Shown piece by piece: positions 1 to 11,120 of a DNA stretch of 64,000 nt (the stretch's first letter is position 1; each line of letters begins with the position of its first letter). The notes beneath the pieces are model-generated. The model searched no databases and was not told where the DNA came from. It saw nothing but the letters and a program-made list of their open reading frames with translations. The position numbers and the translations under genes are program-made. The stretch covers positions 813,311 to 877,310 of the forward strand of contig OZ025653.1 of assembly GCA_964019335.1 (NCBI GenBank), written 5' to 3'. This DNA is from Diplonema japonicum (Eukaryota > Euglenozoa > Diplonemea > Diplonemida > Diplonemidae).

Positions 1-233
1 ACAGTACTTTTTTTTCCCCCTTCTTCTTTAGAATAGAGCAACTGCACCCACATTGTTCCCGCACGTGGCCTCGAGAGAGTGGAGACAATGAAAGAAAGGA
101 GGAGAAGAGGGTGGGGGGGGTCATATTAGCCTTAAAAACGTCGATGAAGTCACTTTTTTCAGTTTGCCAAAAAAGGGGGTTCTATGTGTTTTCGGCCAGA
201 CAATCGGGTTCATAGGCCCAAAAAAAATAGGTT

Positions 234-311
234 TTCGCGTAGTTTTAGCCACTTTTTGATGCTTTATTCTGGCCAGAATAAAGCATCAAAAAGTGGCTAA
301 AACTACGCGAA
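234..311. repeat. perfect 78-bp palindrome
   Basis: The left arm, 234-272, is the exact reverse complement of the right arm, 273-311, with no spacer. Each arm is 39 bp, beginning TTCGCGTAG and ending TTCTGG at the centre. Symmetry stops at once outside the arms. It could be a transposon remnant, a replication or breakage hairpin, or a foldback assembly artefact. Confidence 0.95.
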
Positions 312-716
312 TCAGCAACCTTTAAAAAATTGCCCGCATGGGGTTCCGGGTGGACCTACTCTCACCCCTGTGCCCTATGGTTTTGAGAAAATTTCAATTT
401 TTTTTTTCCATACACTCCAACACATGCCAAGAGCCGTGTATATTCCCCGCAACCACCCGTCGGGAAAGAAGAGATCATCTTCAAGGGAGAATGGGGTGGA
501 TCGTCCCCATATTCTCTACCAGGAGCCTTTTCTTGAACTAAACCGGAACCACATGCAAGCAAAAAAAAAGGTTTTTTTTTTGATTTCATAGTTTAAAGGC
601 AAATAAAGTGCCAAACACCGGTACCCAGAATCCCGTTTTTCACCTTTTATTAGGCTGTTAGACACATTCTTTGGCAAAACTGAAAAAAGGTGACATTATC
701 GACCACATATGACCCC

Positions 717-880
717 CCAGGGCTATGTTGGCAAAGGAAACGCGTTTCTTTTTTTTTTTTTTTTTTTGCAAATAAGGAAACGGAAACGTTTCCTTATTTT
801 GGGGCCGTTTCCTTAAGTATCTGAAAAATAGGGAAACGGATATGGAAACGTTGCCCCCATTCTTGCCAACATAGCCCTGG
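717..880. mobile_element. foldback / MITE-like element
   Basis: Exact 18-bp terminal inverted repeats lie at 717-734 (starting CCAGGGCTATG) and 863-880. The 164-bp interior has no coding capacity and contains a second near-palindrome around 770-805 built on GGAAACG/CGTTTCC. No clear target-site duplication is visible, so it could be either a MITE-like element or a structured noncoding segment. Confidence 0.5.
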
Positions 881-1419
881 AGTGGGGGGGGGGGGGGGGG
901 GGGACAAAGGGAGATATGCGCCAATAGAAAGGAGGCGAAGGAAGGTTGTGGGCACAGTCCCGATCAGAATGAAGGGTGGGAGGAGAAAGAGAACCAACGC
1001 ATCGCCACGAGGTAAAAAGAAAAGGAGAATAGGGAGGGGGAACTTCCAAAATAAAAAAAAGAAGAAGAAAAATTGATATACCGAAACCGAGAGTACATGG
1101 CAGGGGGAAGGAGGGGGATAAAGAAATGGGCAGAGGGGAAGTATAAAAATATAAATAAAATAAAAACTGATAAGAAACAACCCGTTGCTGCTGTTGGGGT
1201 GTAGCCTTCCCAAGCACCACTGCTACCTTGCCGCGTAAAATCTTCTACGCGGGCCTCTCCTGCATCGTGGCCGGTGAGAGCAACTACGGCAATGCGGCCG
1301 TTAGCCGTAGAAGGACAAGCGCCGTGCCGCGCAAGACATGAGGACAAACGAAGAGGCAAACTCTAGCAAAATAAGAAAAGCAAAAACAAAAACCGGGCGA
1401 GGTTGAACCTGAGCAAGCT

Positions 1420-2115
1420 CTAGCCAGGCGCGTCGCCCATGAAGATGTCTTCGTCTTCGGCGCTACCTTCGTCCCCCTCTCCCTCTCCCTCTCCCTCTCC
1501 CTCCCCTTCGTCATCTGTGTCCATGTCCTCATCGTCCGTACCCTGCTGTGTGGTGTTATGTGAATAAATGTCATCGCACACCTCTTCTATCAGTTTTTCA
1601 GCCATCAACACATATTTCTGGCTTTGCCCCACGATGGGCCCGTACTGCATGCTGATCTGGTGGATGTACTTGCAAAACTCATCCAAACCAACATGCAAGT
1701 CAAAGTCAAGCAGCACCAGGAAGCGCAACTCCAAGTAGTTCAGCTCCGAAAGTCGTATCCCCGCAACACTGCTGTAGTACTTATTACTATAATAGCAGTC
1801 ATCACGCATTTTCGCAGACACCACGACGGCAGTGGCAAGCAGACGGTGCACGTTGAAGGAGGTGAGGTACAGGCCAGGGTGCCTGTTTATGAGACGGTCT
1901 ATTAGGATCACTGATATTACGTAGCATTCATCAGATGTAAAGAAATATTTATCTAACCTTGCAAAATATTTTTTAATCGAAATCACAGGCGCCTGGTACG
2001 CCTCAAACACCGAGACCCCCGTCCCTCTGCTTGAGGGCAGTGCCTGGTCGTTCCGACTCGTGAACTCAGTCAGCATTGTGGACAGCACGTCCAGCATGTT
2101 CCCATCTCCAGGCAT
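1420..2115 (-). CDS. PHO80-like (P/U-type) cyclin
   Basis: A single-exon gene for 231 residues. Residues about 30-160 form a PHO80/Pcl-type cyclin box, with the family signature around the segments LTSFNVHRLLATAVVV and DDCYYSNKYYSSVAGI, followed by LNYLELRFLVLLDFDL. Such cyclins bind and activate Pho85/CDK5-like or cell-cycle CDKs; the partner cannot be told from sequence. The C-terminal 40 residues are an acidic tail with a GE dipeptide repeat, coded by a CCCTCT-type microsatellite on the plus strand. The ATG at 2115 follows a 3' splice acceptor by about 29 nt. The upstream co-directional gene stops only 97 bp away. Confidence 0.9.
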   Translation of the reverse strand: MPGDGNMLDVLSTMLTEFTSRNDQALPSSRGTGVSVFEAYQAPVISIKKYFARLDKYFFTSDECYVISVILIDRLINRHPGLYLTSFNVHRLLATAVVVSAKMRDDCYYSNKYYSSVAGIRLSELNYLELRFLVLLDFDLHVGLDEFCKYIHQISMQYGPIVGQSQKYVLMAEKLIEEVCDDIYSHNTTQQGTDDEDMDTDDEGEGEGEGEGEGDEGSAEDEDIFMGDAPG

Positions 2116-2144
2116 GTTCCTTCCCCCCCACCCCTCCTACCTAC

Positions 2145-2160
2145 CTGTGATGCGGTATGC
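2145..2160 (-). promoter_or_regulatory. predicted trans-splice acceptor for cyclin
   Basis: On the minus strand an ATCACAG acceptor ends at 2145 and leaves a leader of about 29 nt. The preceding gene's stop lies less than 70 bp upstream, so a separate 5' exon would have to sit inside that gene. Confidence 0.5.
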
Positions 2161-2212
2161 AGCTGCTATGAAGGTAGACAAACATTTATTTGGTGTAAAT
2201 GAACATAACGCA

Positions 2213-5140
2213 CTATGTGCCTTCACTCTCTTCAGATTCTTTCTCTGGCTTTGCTTCGCTGAAGCCGTCTGTCAGCCGCAACTGCTTCTTTAGCAGAGGG
2301 AGTACCCAGTTCTGCCAGAACCTCTGGACCCTCAGGTGAACAGGAAGGTAAGGGGCAGGGTTCTTGAATGAGGCCACAGCACACACTGCCTGGACGAATT
2401 GGTGATAAAGCATTTCAGGTGACGAGTAGGACGGGTCGTCCTCAGCAACGAACTGCATGAACACTTGCTGCAGCGCGTGATAAGTGCAGACCTCGTCCGT
2501 CACCTTGCAGTCCAACATGAACTTCATGAACTCCTTCTGCGACAGCGTAGCAGAGTGGTCAGTCATCTCCATCGAGGCATAGTGTTTGAACACCTTAACG
2601 AAGTCTTGCTGACGCCGCTCCAGCATCTGCCGCACCAGGGGGTCGTCCAACTGCTTCTTGAATACAGCAACGTCACAGTAGTTGGCTTCGGGGATGACCC
2701 ACTTCTCCAGAAGGAGTACCAACTGCTCTACCGGCGATTGCACGCGGTGCTTGAACCTGTGGTGGGCTATGTGGATAAGCGCTGCCACAAACTCCCGTGG
2801 AGAAAGGTTGTTCTTCCCGACAGTTTCGCTGTCACATGCACTGAAAACAAGCTTGAAGTGTGTCCGGTCAAATAAATTCTTAAGGGGCAGGCCGCAATCC
2901 TTCACCAGCTTCCACAGCTCGTTGTACGACACGTTGGCATTCATGGACTTCGTGTCGTTGATACCATAGTACTTGAATATCTTGCGCAGGTGCTTGTAGT
3001 ACTTGTGCACGGCGGTCTTCATATCTGGGAAGTCTGTCTCAGGCACTACATCTTTAACCATTTGATGGTCAAGTTCGTACGCAGGCAAGTCTCGGATCTC
3101 GGACTTAGTGAGGGTCATGCACTTCTCGAGGACTCTGTGAGATTCGACGTAACCAGCAATCATATGTGAGGTTGTGATGTAGCTGAATTGATGCAAATTG
3201 CAGCAGTGCGTGTAGATGTTCTTGAAGTGCTTCGTAAGATCTGCTGGTGTCATCAGGATGTATTCCCGCACAATGTCAGAGGCTTCCGGGTCGCTGGACT
3301 TCTCCCAAGAATGAGGTGTTGCTTCGGGGTTCTCTGGCACTAGGCCCTTGAAGGCGTGTCCTGCGGTCTTGAAGGCGGGTCGCAGAAACCTGCTGTGCAT
3401 AACCACTGCCAACATGTTGTGTTTGAAGCTGTTGCTATCGACGATCTCATGCGGTAGGATGACTGTCGGTAGGTCTAGCTTCTGAAGCATGTCGCATATA
3501 ATTTCCCCTTTCTTCGATACAAGCACAGAGTCCAAGACACTTTGCACAGCTTCGGAGGGAACGTCGTGGGGAGACATAGTTCCGCACACGCATGCCCACA
3601 CATGCGCTGTGTTGACAGAGCCCTCAAATGCCACCAGTGGGGTAATGGTGTCATTGAAACACTTGTGTTGCGAGGCCATTAGGTTGATCCAGTTCAGCAG
3701 ATCCTCTGGATCGCCCGTCGTGTTCACCATTTTGAACGACTTGGTGCCATCCTTGAAAGGTTTGTAAAACTTTTTCCACACTGTCTCGAGCCTCTTTGTC
3801 TCGAACTGTTGCAACTTCAACGCCTCCACGATGTGCACCGACTGCCTTGCCAAGTTGCAGTATTTAGTTTCCAAGTCCTTTTTCTGTTTCTGTTTTGCTT
3901 CTTGCAAGTCCTGTAAAGCAACTTCTAAACCTGTGCACGCGTCCTGAGATTGTTTCAGCTGTTCACAGACTTCTTTATTCTTCTCACGTAGTGCTCTGAT
4001 TTGCTGCTCCGCTTGCTTCAAACTTTCTCGCAAGATATGGATCTCTTTGTTTTTTTCTTGCTTCACTTCCTTCACCAGCTCATCAACCCTCCGCTGACTA
4101 ATTTCGAGTGCTTTTTTTTGCTGACTTAAATCGCGTATTTGGCTATGCATCTCCTCCGTAGCCACTCGTTCCCTTCTTACATCCTTCCAGGCATTGAACA
4201 GAGACTTTTTGTACAGCGCCTGCCACACAGCTATGATTCTATTGAGCGCCATGCACAGCTTTTCACGTTCCTTAGTTTGTGTTTCGAAGGTCTTCTGAGC
4301 ATGGCCCAGCCTTTTCGAAGCATCTCGCAGCGATTGGAAATACGTCTTCCCACTGAATGACATGATGAGCTCCTTGACAACCAAGTTGGAGTCACCCGTG
4401 TGAACAAGGAGAGGTGCAGACAGACCCTCAAACACGTCCCGTAGGAACAGACCCTGGCATACGACACGTAGTGCAGGCATTGCAAGTTTCCCATAGGAAG
4501 GGTAGAGCATGGTGACTAGCAGAGCCACTTGGTACAAAATCGTGCAACCCACCGCAATCATTGGCGTGTTGGGAGTTAGCAGGGCTGCCGTTTGTTCAAG
4601 ACCTGTAGTGAACACAGGCAGTAGCCTGTCGCAAAGGGCCTGTGGCTGCTGATCGACGTTGTACCTGTTGACCCACTTGCCGACCCGGATTAGCTTCGCA
4701 TCGAGCGACTCCTCCGTCTGCAGGTTGGCGATGGTCACCTCAAGGGCGTCGGAGAGCTTGTCGAACCCGTTGTTCACTTCCACGTTGTTGCTAGTGTATG
4801 GCGGGACCCTCGCCTCCTCGGGAAGGGTTCCATCAAGGCTCAGGGGGGGTCTTGGCGAGTCCATGCCACTGAGATCCCGAAGCGGTTTCAACGGTACGCC
4901 ACTAACCCTGCGAAGGACGCTCACACCTGCTGTTGCCGGCCGTACCACATGAAGCCCCTGCGACAGCTTGAAGGCCTCATCTGTTTTTGCAGCGAACCCA
5001 TAAGTCATGTTGAGTGTCTTCGAGGTTTTCTTCTGCACTTTCTTCAGGGGTTGCTTCACACCCCAAACAGATGCCAGCTTCGACTTCCCAGCCTCACCAT
5101 TGCTGCTGCTGGTCAAATTCAGCATGTGTCTAGTTTCCAT
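2213..5140 (-). CDS. coiled-coil protein with EF-hand-like C-terminus
   Basis: A single-exon gene for 975 residues starting METRHMLN at 5140. The same frame runs on to 5230, but a CACACAG acceptor lies two bases before the chosen ATG. Residues about 1-130 are low-complexity and basic. Residues about 150-280 are helical and hydrophobic. Residues about 283-453 form a long charged coiled coil rich in K, E and Q. Residues about 470-640 form a globular region weakly like a calponin-homology fold. Residues about 720-790 hold an EF-hand-like segment, FSACDSETVGKNNLSPREF, with a second related helical repeat before the acidic C-terminus. I infer a cytoskeletal or flagellar role from the architecture only and do not recognise the family. 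The cyclin gene follows 97 bp downstream. Confidence 0.8.
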   Translation of the reverse strand: METRHMLNLTSSSNGEAGKSKLASVWGVKQPLKKVQKKTSKTLNMTYGFAAKTDEAFKLSQGLHVVRPATAGVSVLRRVSGVPLKPLRDLSGMDSPRPPLSLDGTLPEEARVPPYTSNNVEVNNGFDKLSDALEVTIANLQTEESLDAKLIRVGKWVNRYNVDQQPQALCDRLLPVFTTGLEQTAALLTPNTPMIAVGCTILYQVALLVTMLYPSYGKLAMPALRVVCQGLFLRDVFEGLSAPLLVHTGDSNLVVKELIMSFSGKTYFQSLRDASKRLGHAQKTFETQTKEREKLCMALNRIIAVWQALYKKSLFNAWKDVRRERVATEEMHSQIRDLSQQKKALEISQRRVDELVKEVKQEKNKEIHILRESLKQAEQQIRALREKNKEVCEQLKQSQDACTGLEVALQDLQEAKQKQKKDLETKYCNLARQSVHIVEALKLQQFETKRLETVWKKFYKPFKDGTKSFKMVNTTGDPEDLLNWINLMASQHKCFNDTITPLVAFEGSVNTAHVWACVCGTMSPHDVPSEAVQSVLDSVLVSKKGEIICDMLQKLDLPTVILPHEIVDSNSFKHNMLAVVMHSRFLRPAFKTAGHAFKGLVPENPEATPHSWEKSSDPEASDIVREYILMTPADLTKHFKNIYTHCCNLHQFSYITTSHMIAGYVESHRVLEKCMTLTKSEIRDLPAYELDHQMVKDVVPETDFPDMKTAVHKYYKHLRKIFKYYGINDTKSMNANVSYNELWKLVKDCGLPLKNLFDRTHFKLVFSACDSETVGKNNLSPREFVAALIHIAHHRFKHRVQSPVEQLVLLLEKWVIPEANYCDVAVFKKQLDDPLVRQMLERRQQDFVKVFKHYASMEMTDHSATLSQKEFMKFMLDCKVTDEVCTYHALQQVFMQFVAEDDPSYSSPEMLYHQFVQAVCAVASFKNPAPYLPVHLRVQRFWQNWVLPLLKKQLRLTDGFSEAKPEKESEESEGT

Positions 5141-5142
5141 GC

Positions 5143-5190
5143 CTGTGTGGATAAAAGGAGAAGTTAAAAAAGAGGGAAAATCAATTAAAG
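5143..5190 (-). promoter_or_regulatory. predicted trans-splice acceptor with pyrimidine tract
   Basis: On the minus strand a pyrimidine-rich tract (TTCCCTCTTTTTTAACTTCT and onward) leads into CCACACAG, ending at 5143, only 2 nt before the ATG of the coiled-coil gene. Confidence 0.55.
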
Positions 5191-7596
5191 AGAGAACAGT
5201 GCAGGTGGAAGTACTTGTGAAGCGACACATGCCAACTTGGTGACTAACGGCAAGGGTGTCCTTCCTACATGTGTGAGGTACTGATGTTTTTATTTGTTTT
5301 GTTTTGTTTTTTTCTTGTTTCTTTTTTTTTCCTTTTTGCTTCTTCCATCAGATTTCATTTCCTAGCCTGCTGTTTGCTGGGGGGGGGGGAGAAAAAAGAT
5401 TACTATAAAAATAAAGAAAAGGTCCTTTCGCCCTGCCTCCCCTTTCACGCCGGTGTTGATACAGCTATGTTAAAGGGTGGAGAAAAAAAGTGTTTTCAGC
5501 GTTTCCCTCGACATTAAGAAACGGCAATCTCAAATAACAAACAGTGCCGTACACCGTGTGTTCGAGCCAGCACTTCGTAGCACTTGCTGCACAGGACACG
5601 AAGCAGCCTCTTCGATCCAAGGCAAAAGGAGACAGGGCGGAAATGTAACAAAAACAGGTATGGGGAGGGCAGGAGCGATATACAGACAAAAAGTTTTGAG
5701 AAGGTTTGAGGTCAATATGGACTGCCCAGTGTTTTTTTTTTCTTTTTTTTTTTGTGTGTGTGTGTGGGTGTGTGTGCGCGCTTAAAGTATTAAGTTCTTT
5801 TTTCTTGATTTTTCCTTCTTATAGTTTTTCGCACTTTGTTCCCCATTGGCACAGTTGAAGAACGGTAGGAGCCAGCAACACACCCTTTTGGGCTGAAGAG
5901 AGCGTTGGACTCCTCTTTCCTTTATGTACCTGCAGAAACTTTAAAAAAAAAAAAATAAAAAAAGAGAGAAAAACGCCACCCCCCTTGTTCTTGTTTATGA
6001 GGAGAATGGGAGTGGATGTGAAGGCTGCAAAGAGGCGGCTGCACCACAGTGGTGTTCTGCCCCTCTTATGGAAGAACACAAAGCGGCTACATGTCGTCTG
6101 CTTCTCGCCTCCACTATCTTACTTTACTTACACTGAAAAGGGTTGTATGCATGCGCCAATCGAGACACCGTGAGGTGGCCTCGTCTGGACACAGATTTGG
6201 ACACTTCATAGAAAGAAAGGGGCAAAAGATAAAAATAAATAAACAGGAAAAGGGGTGGGGTGGAACAACCAAACCGAAAACCACCTGTCGAGAACTAACA
6301 ATACAAGCACGGCAGGTGCGTGCAGTGGGCACTGTACCCGCTGTCCATGCGGGGGAGATAAGGAGGCTGTTGGGCACTGATGGGGCATCTCTAGGTATCA
6401 CATTTATTTCTTAGTTCAATTTTTCATGTAAGAAAAAAAGGTCAAAATGTACGGGGGAATGGAAAAAAAATGGGAGAAGGGAAGTACCATCTCATTGTTC
6501 ATCACCACAATAAAGAGCAAGAAAGGACAGAGAAGATGTGAATATGGGGAATGAGGGACAATTGAATTGTTTTTTTTCTTTAAAATAAAGGGGATTTTTT
6601 TTTTTTTTTTTTTTTTTTTCAGAAGGACAAGTGATAGAGGGGCAGGAGACAGGGAAGGAAGACCTTTAAAAAAATGGTGAGTGTGGGTTTGCAAATTTTA
6701 TTTTCTTTCTTATTTTTTTTTTCGATTTTCTTTCTTTCTTTCTTTCTTAAAGGATAAGTACTACAAAGTAAAGGTCTCCATTTCCATCTGCCTCCCCCCT
6801 GCCCCCTCCGTATGACTGCCCTTTGTCCTCTCCTCTGTCCGGAGTACGAAGGCAGGTGGCATGTGCCCTGCCTAGCTCTTGTGAGCGAGAATTTTCTTTA
6901 TTGTGATGAGAGATGTTTTGCAATAAGAAGCTAGAGTGGTACAACATCGAAGGCCGATTGGTCTGTGCCTTCAATGATCCCGTCTGTCGGGCGCCCTGCT
7001 GCAGCTTGCAAGGCGCAGCCGGGGGGAGGGAGATCTTTTCAAAGTATCCGTCTGAAGCCTGTCATGGATGGACACTAAAAAAGTAGATCGAAGGGAAAGG
7101 AAAAAAAGGGGGGAATAAAAATAAGTAGAAGTGCATAGTACATTTGCACAAAGCACCCACCCGACAGACGGAACTGGTTCTTGCCGCTGTTCGCTTGCTG
7201 ATCGGGAAGTGCTAAGGCTTCCACCCGCTTAATGGGAAACATGTTAAAAGATTGCCCAACAAAACAGAAACTTAACCAACCGAACAAGGCTGCACCATGC
7301 CGTGGAGCAGGGCAACCTTACGGAAGGCTAAAGCTCGGTGACCTTGAGATGACTTACTAGAGATGCCCACAATTGCAGTGCCAGTGCCGGCATGGCGCCT
7401 TTGTTGAAGTAAATACTAATCTAAGACAAAACCTGCCAGCCTTGGCCAGATACCCATTGCTAGTTCACGGTTGTAAAACAGATGAGTTGACGTGCACGCA
7501 TATGTTCACAGGCAACAACAACGAGTGACAAGTAATTTAAGTGGCTTGAAGAATAGGGATGGGAAAGAAGGGAAAGGGAAAACAATAAAACTATGT
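5191..7596. other. intergenic region, no supported gene
   Basis: This 2.4-kb gap between two minus-strand genes is A/T-homopolymer rich, with a T run at 6597-6619 and CTTT repeats near 6730-6747. None of its short open frames resembles a known protein. The only structure I note is a 12-bp perfect inverted repeat, CCGTCTGTCGGG at 6980-6991 and its complement at 7160-7171, which could form a hairpin in a minus-strand transcript. Confidence 0.5.
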
Positions 7597-9722
7597 TCAC
7601 CAACGCCTACCACGGCCGCCGCCACCGTAACCACCACCGCCGCCGCCGCCGCCGCCCCTGTTGTAGCCTCCGCCGCCGCCACGGCCACCGTAGCCACCAC
7701 CGCCGCCCTGGCGGCCATATCCGTCACGGCCGTACCTGCTCCTGTTGTTGTTGCCACCGCCTGACCTGCCACCGCTGGACTGGGAAGCGACCTGACGCAA
7801 GAACGGGTCAACAGGCTGGTTGGCCTTCTCGAGAACCTGGGGTCATAAGTTTAACTTACTAAAGCAAGCATACCTCGAGCAAGGGCTTAGCTAAACCGAC
7901 GTTGGCCGGAGTGAAGAAGCTGTAAGCATCGCCGATGTCACCAGCACGGCCAGTCCTCCCAATCCTGTGCACGTAGTCCTCCAGCTGTATTCGTGTAAAA
8001 TCAAAGAAAAAGAAAAAGAAAGGAAACAACTACCTGATCAGGGAAGTCGTAGTTGATAACAGCAGGCAAGTCACGAATGTCAAGGCCACGCTGTGCCACA
8101 TCTGTCGCGATCAGGATACAGCTCTGAGACTTTCTAAACCAGCCCAAAGCGTGGTCTCGCTGCTGCTGGGTCTTGTCACCGTGGATAGTAAGAGTCTTGA
8201 TACCGTTGCCCTGGAGGAAATCAGCTAGATTTTCAACGCCCCTCTTGGTCTGAACAAAGATGAGTACTTTGCTCACGTGGCTGTGGATCTGACCGAGCAA
8301 ATCAAGCAGTTCCCTCTTCTTCTCCGACTCTTCAACGAACCAGATGTGCTGGCGCACGTCAGCGTTCGCGGCAAGGTCGCTGTACCCGACGTTGATCTGC
8401 ACCCAGTCGTCGAGGAAGTTCTGAGCGAGCTGACGCACCTCCTTAGGCCACGTGGCAGAGAACATGAGTGTCTGCCTGTCAGGTCTAACCTGGTTCAAGA
8501 TCGTGGTAATCTGGGGTTCGAAACCCATGTCAAGCATCCTGTCGGCCTCGTCAAGAACCAGGTAAGTAGCCCTCTTGAGGTTGGTTTGGCCGCCCTCAAG
8601 GAAGTCGATCATCCTGCCTGGAGTGGCGATCACGATCTGGGCACCTCTCAGGTTCTTAATCTGAGGTCCCCTCATTGCCCCTCCGTAAACGCAAGCAGTG
8701 CGGTAGTTCTGGCGACCTGACACCTTCTGGGTCTCTTCATCGATCTGCACCGCAAGCTCTCTCGTCGGTGCAATGAACAAAGCGATAGGGCCGTCGCCGT
8801 GGTTAAGCGGGGGCTGGGTCCCAATGTGCAGGATCGCAGGAACAGCGAAAGACAGGGTTTTCCCCGAACCTGTTTTAGCAATTCCAACAAGGTTGTTGCC
8901 AGACAATGCAATAGGCCAAGACTGTGCCTGGATGGGGGTGGGTTCAACGAAACCACTCTTGCGGAAAACATCAAGGACGGAGTTCGGGAACTTTGCTTCG
9001 GCAAACGTAAGAATAGGGTTTGGCACAGCATCACCACCCCTGGCAGGTTCGACCGTGATACCATTCGCTTCCCTCCACTGAGCAACGTCAGAGGGGCTCC
9101 TAGATTCTGTGACGGGACTGGGCTCGTACGAGTTCTTTGACACCTTCGTCAAACTCTCGTTCTGCCAGTTGACTTGACCGAGACCCCTGCCCAGTCCTGC
9201 CATCCTGTCGCCTCCCTTGCCACCACCCTGCCAGGTACCCCAGCCAGAACCGGCCGAGGGCTGGACATAGCTGCTGCCTTGCCATCCACCGGCAGGAGCG
9301 GGAGCCGGAGCAGGAGCAGGAGCACCACCACCGCCCGAGCGCCAGCCACCAGCGGGCTGGGAAAATCCACCAGCACTTCCGCCACCGCCACCGCCACCGC
9401 CACCGCCTTGCCAGTTGCCACCACTACCGCCACCACTCTGGAAGCTACCAGCACTCGGTGCGCTGAAACCGGGACGTCCACCACCACTGCTGCCACCACC
9501 CTGCCATCCCTGGCTTGAGCCTTGGTTGAAGCCGCCCTGGGCAAAGCCACTGCCACTCTGAGCGAAAGCCTCACCACCGCTGGGTGCTTCCCATCCCTGA
9601 GCACTCGGTCCTGGCATGCCTGCACCACCTTTGACACCAGTGGTAACCGGCGGCATGCCAGTGGCACCACTGGCACCGCCACCACCACTACCACCGCCAC
9701 CTGCTTGGACCCAGCTTGTCAT
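7597..9722 (-). CDS. DEAD-box RNA helicase, DDX5/Dbp2 type
   Basis: Three exons, 9722-8034, 7984-7874 and 7836-7597, join in phase across introns of 49 nt (7985-8033) and 37 nt (7837-7873) to give 679 residues. Residues 1-190 are Gly/Ser/Gln-rich low complexity. The core has the Q-motif region ([14 protein letters not shown]), [34 protein letters not shown] and, after the first intron, HRIGRTGR. The segment [15 protein letters not shown]-like before the core is typical of DDX5/Dbp2 rather than Ded1. The C-terminus is an RGG/GGYGG tail for RNA binding. The family unwinds RNA and RNPs in transcription, mRNA export and decay, mostly in the nucleus. All catalytic motifs are intact. Confidence 0.95.
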
Positions 9723-9737
9723 TTTACTACTTAGAAT

Positions 9738-9752
9738 CTGTGTTGTGATATT
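9738..9752 (-). promoter_or_regulatory. predicted trans-splice acceptor for the helicase
   Basis: On the minus strand an ATCACAACACAG acceptor ends at 9738, 15 nt before the helicase ATG. It is the most upstream gene of the minus-strand run, next to the strand switch, so a 5'-UTR cis-intron is also possible here. Confidence 0.4.
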
Positions 9753-10083
9753 AATGAAGAAGGTGCAAGGAATACAAATACATTATTTCGTGTTCAAGGA
9801 TAACACGACTTTAAGGGCAAGCCAACCAGACGTAAGTCTGATGGTTGTAAACCTTTTCCCTGCTTTCATGGTATCTTCACCTCGTCTTTATCACAATCCT
9901 TATCATCTGCACCTTTTCTGTTTTACTTCGTTCCGACTTGATAGCCGCTCCCATCAGGAAGTGGTTCAAGATGCTTACCAGTTACATAAAAAAGAGAACC
10001 CTGTTAAACCATTCAAAAAACAAATGAAAATAACCCCCCTCAAATTAAAATACTATGTCAAGCGGTGCTTATATCGGACGATA

Positions 10084-10504
10084 AGACTACTTGATTACAG
10101 GGGGTACACCACAGCCGAGTTGTAGCTTCTTCTGCGTTCCGTGTTGTTTCCTTAATCACTGTGGCCAAGCTGTAGCTTCTTCTGCGTTCCGTGTCGTGTC
10201 CTTAATGTGTGGTGTTCAGCTCAACCCCAGCCGGGGCGTCCCGGGTAACCAGATTCTGCTCGTGCAGGGGTGGGTCGTTCCGTTCCCTTCCACCAAACCG
10301 AAAAGTCGGAGCTTGGCGGAACGGCGGAACCAGCGGAACCGGAACTTGGCGGAACAGGGAATTCCTTACCTTTTTTTTTTTTTTTTTTTTTTTTTTCCTC
10401 TTTGCATCATCAAGGTTGAAAGTGGTGACTATATCACCACAACACTGACAGCACAATATTCCATGTCGTGTCCTTAATGTGTGCAGTGTGCAGCTCAACA
10501 CCAG
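10084..10504 (+). repeat. left arm of an inverted duplication
   Basis: This stretch matches the reverse complement of about 15091-15455, including the T run (10373-10396) that appears as an A run in the other arm. The arm keeps CpG-rich segments, such as CGGAACGGCGGAACC near 10317, that are CpG-free in the partner. Confidence 0.85.
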
Positions 10505-10704
10505 AGCATCTGCAATACATTCCTCCACTCGGGCGCTACCAGTGATGACCAACATGGAGGTCAACAGCGAACAACACATCTGATGTACTTCTTATATTTC
10601 CATATTTCTGTAATCCCCACCACCAAATAACATGAAAGAGGTAAAGGAGACCAGTGACAGGGGGTGCACCTTGGCCGCTTCTGCGTTCCGCGTCGTGTCC
10701 TTAA

Positions 10705-11120
10705 TGCATGCAGTGTGCAGCTCGACCCCAGCTGGTGCCCTAAGTAGTTTACTCATGCAATTTGTTCTTCCACTCAGGGTGCTACAGGTGATGACCGGCC
10801 AAGTGGATGGAGGAAAATGCCTATTCGTCGTGTTTGTGGTGCCTGCACAAGAACTGTTAACTTGATACAGGGGGGCACTGCAGCCAAGTTGTAGCTTCTT
10901 CTGTGTTCTGCATTGTGTCCTTAATGTGTGCAGTGCGCAGCTTAACCCCAGCCAGAGCAACACAACCCAGGGTAACCAACATTCTGTGCTCATGCAGTTT
11001 GCTGCCAATTCATCACCCTGAGCATCTGCATTATGTTCTCCCACTTGGGTGCTACTGGTGATGACTGACATGGAGGTCAACAGCGAACAACACATCTGAT
11101 GTACTTCTTATATTTCCATG
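10705..11120 (+). repeat. direct duplication, copy A (416 bp)
   Basis: Aligned without gaps to 15545-15960 at a constant offset of 4840. I find two differences over the length, CTCGACC versus CTTGACC and GACCGG versus GACTGG, and both are C to T at CpG. Confidence 0.9.

Larger units (their letters stand above)
1..1419. other. gene-free flank with low-complexity DNA
   Basis: I see no supportable gene here. The stretch holds homopolymer runs (a 20-base G run at 884-903 and T runs near 751-767), a perfect palindrome at 234-311 and a foldback element at 717-880, both listed separately. Open frames across 794-1359 are low-complexity products of C/T-rich DNA and look like no known protein. It lies downstream of the minus-strand cyclin gene. 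Confidence 0.6.

Noticed and set aside
7290-7460. Possible structured RNA (snRNA, RNase P or SRP)
   Set aside because: Some short complementary segments exist, but none of the conserved boxes of U1-U6, SRP or RNase P RNA could be found.
7492-7811. Ala/Val/Thr-rich frames on both strands
   Set aside because: They are shadows of the GGYGG/RGG tail of the helicase.
9149-9700. Minus-strand Val/Ala-rich frame over the helicase N-terminus
   Set aside because: It is a shifted reading of the Gly-rich helicase coding sequence.
10592-11095. Long minus-strand open frame (167 codons), recurring at 15474-15935
   Set aside because: It recurs only because the DNA repeat recurs; the protein is Cys/His/Gln-rich without a family, and copies are broken in other units.
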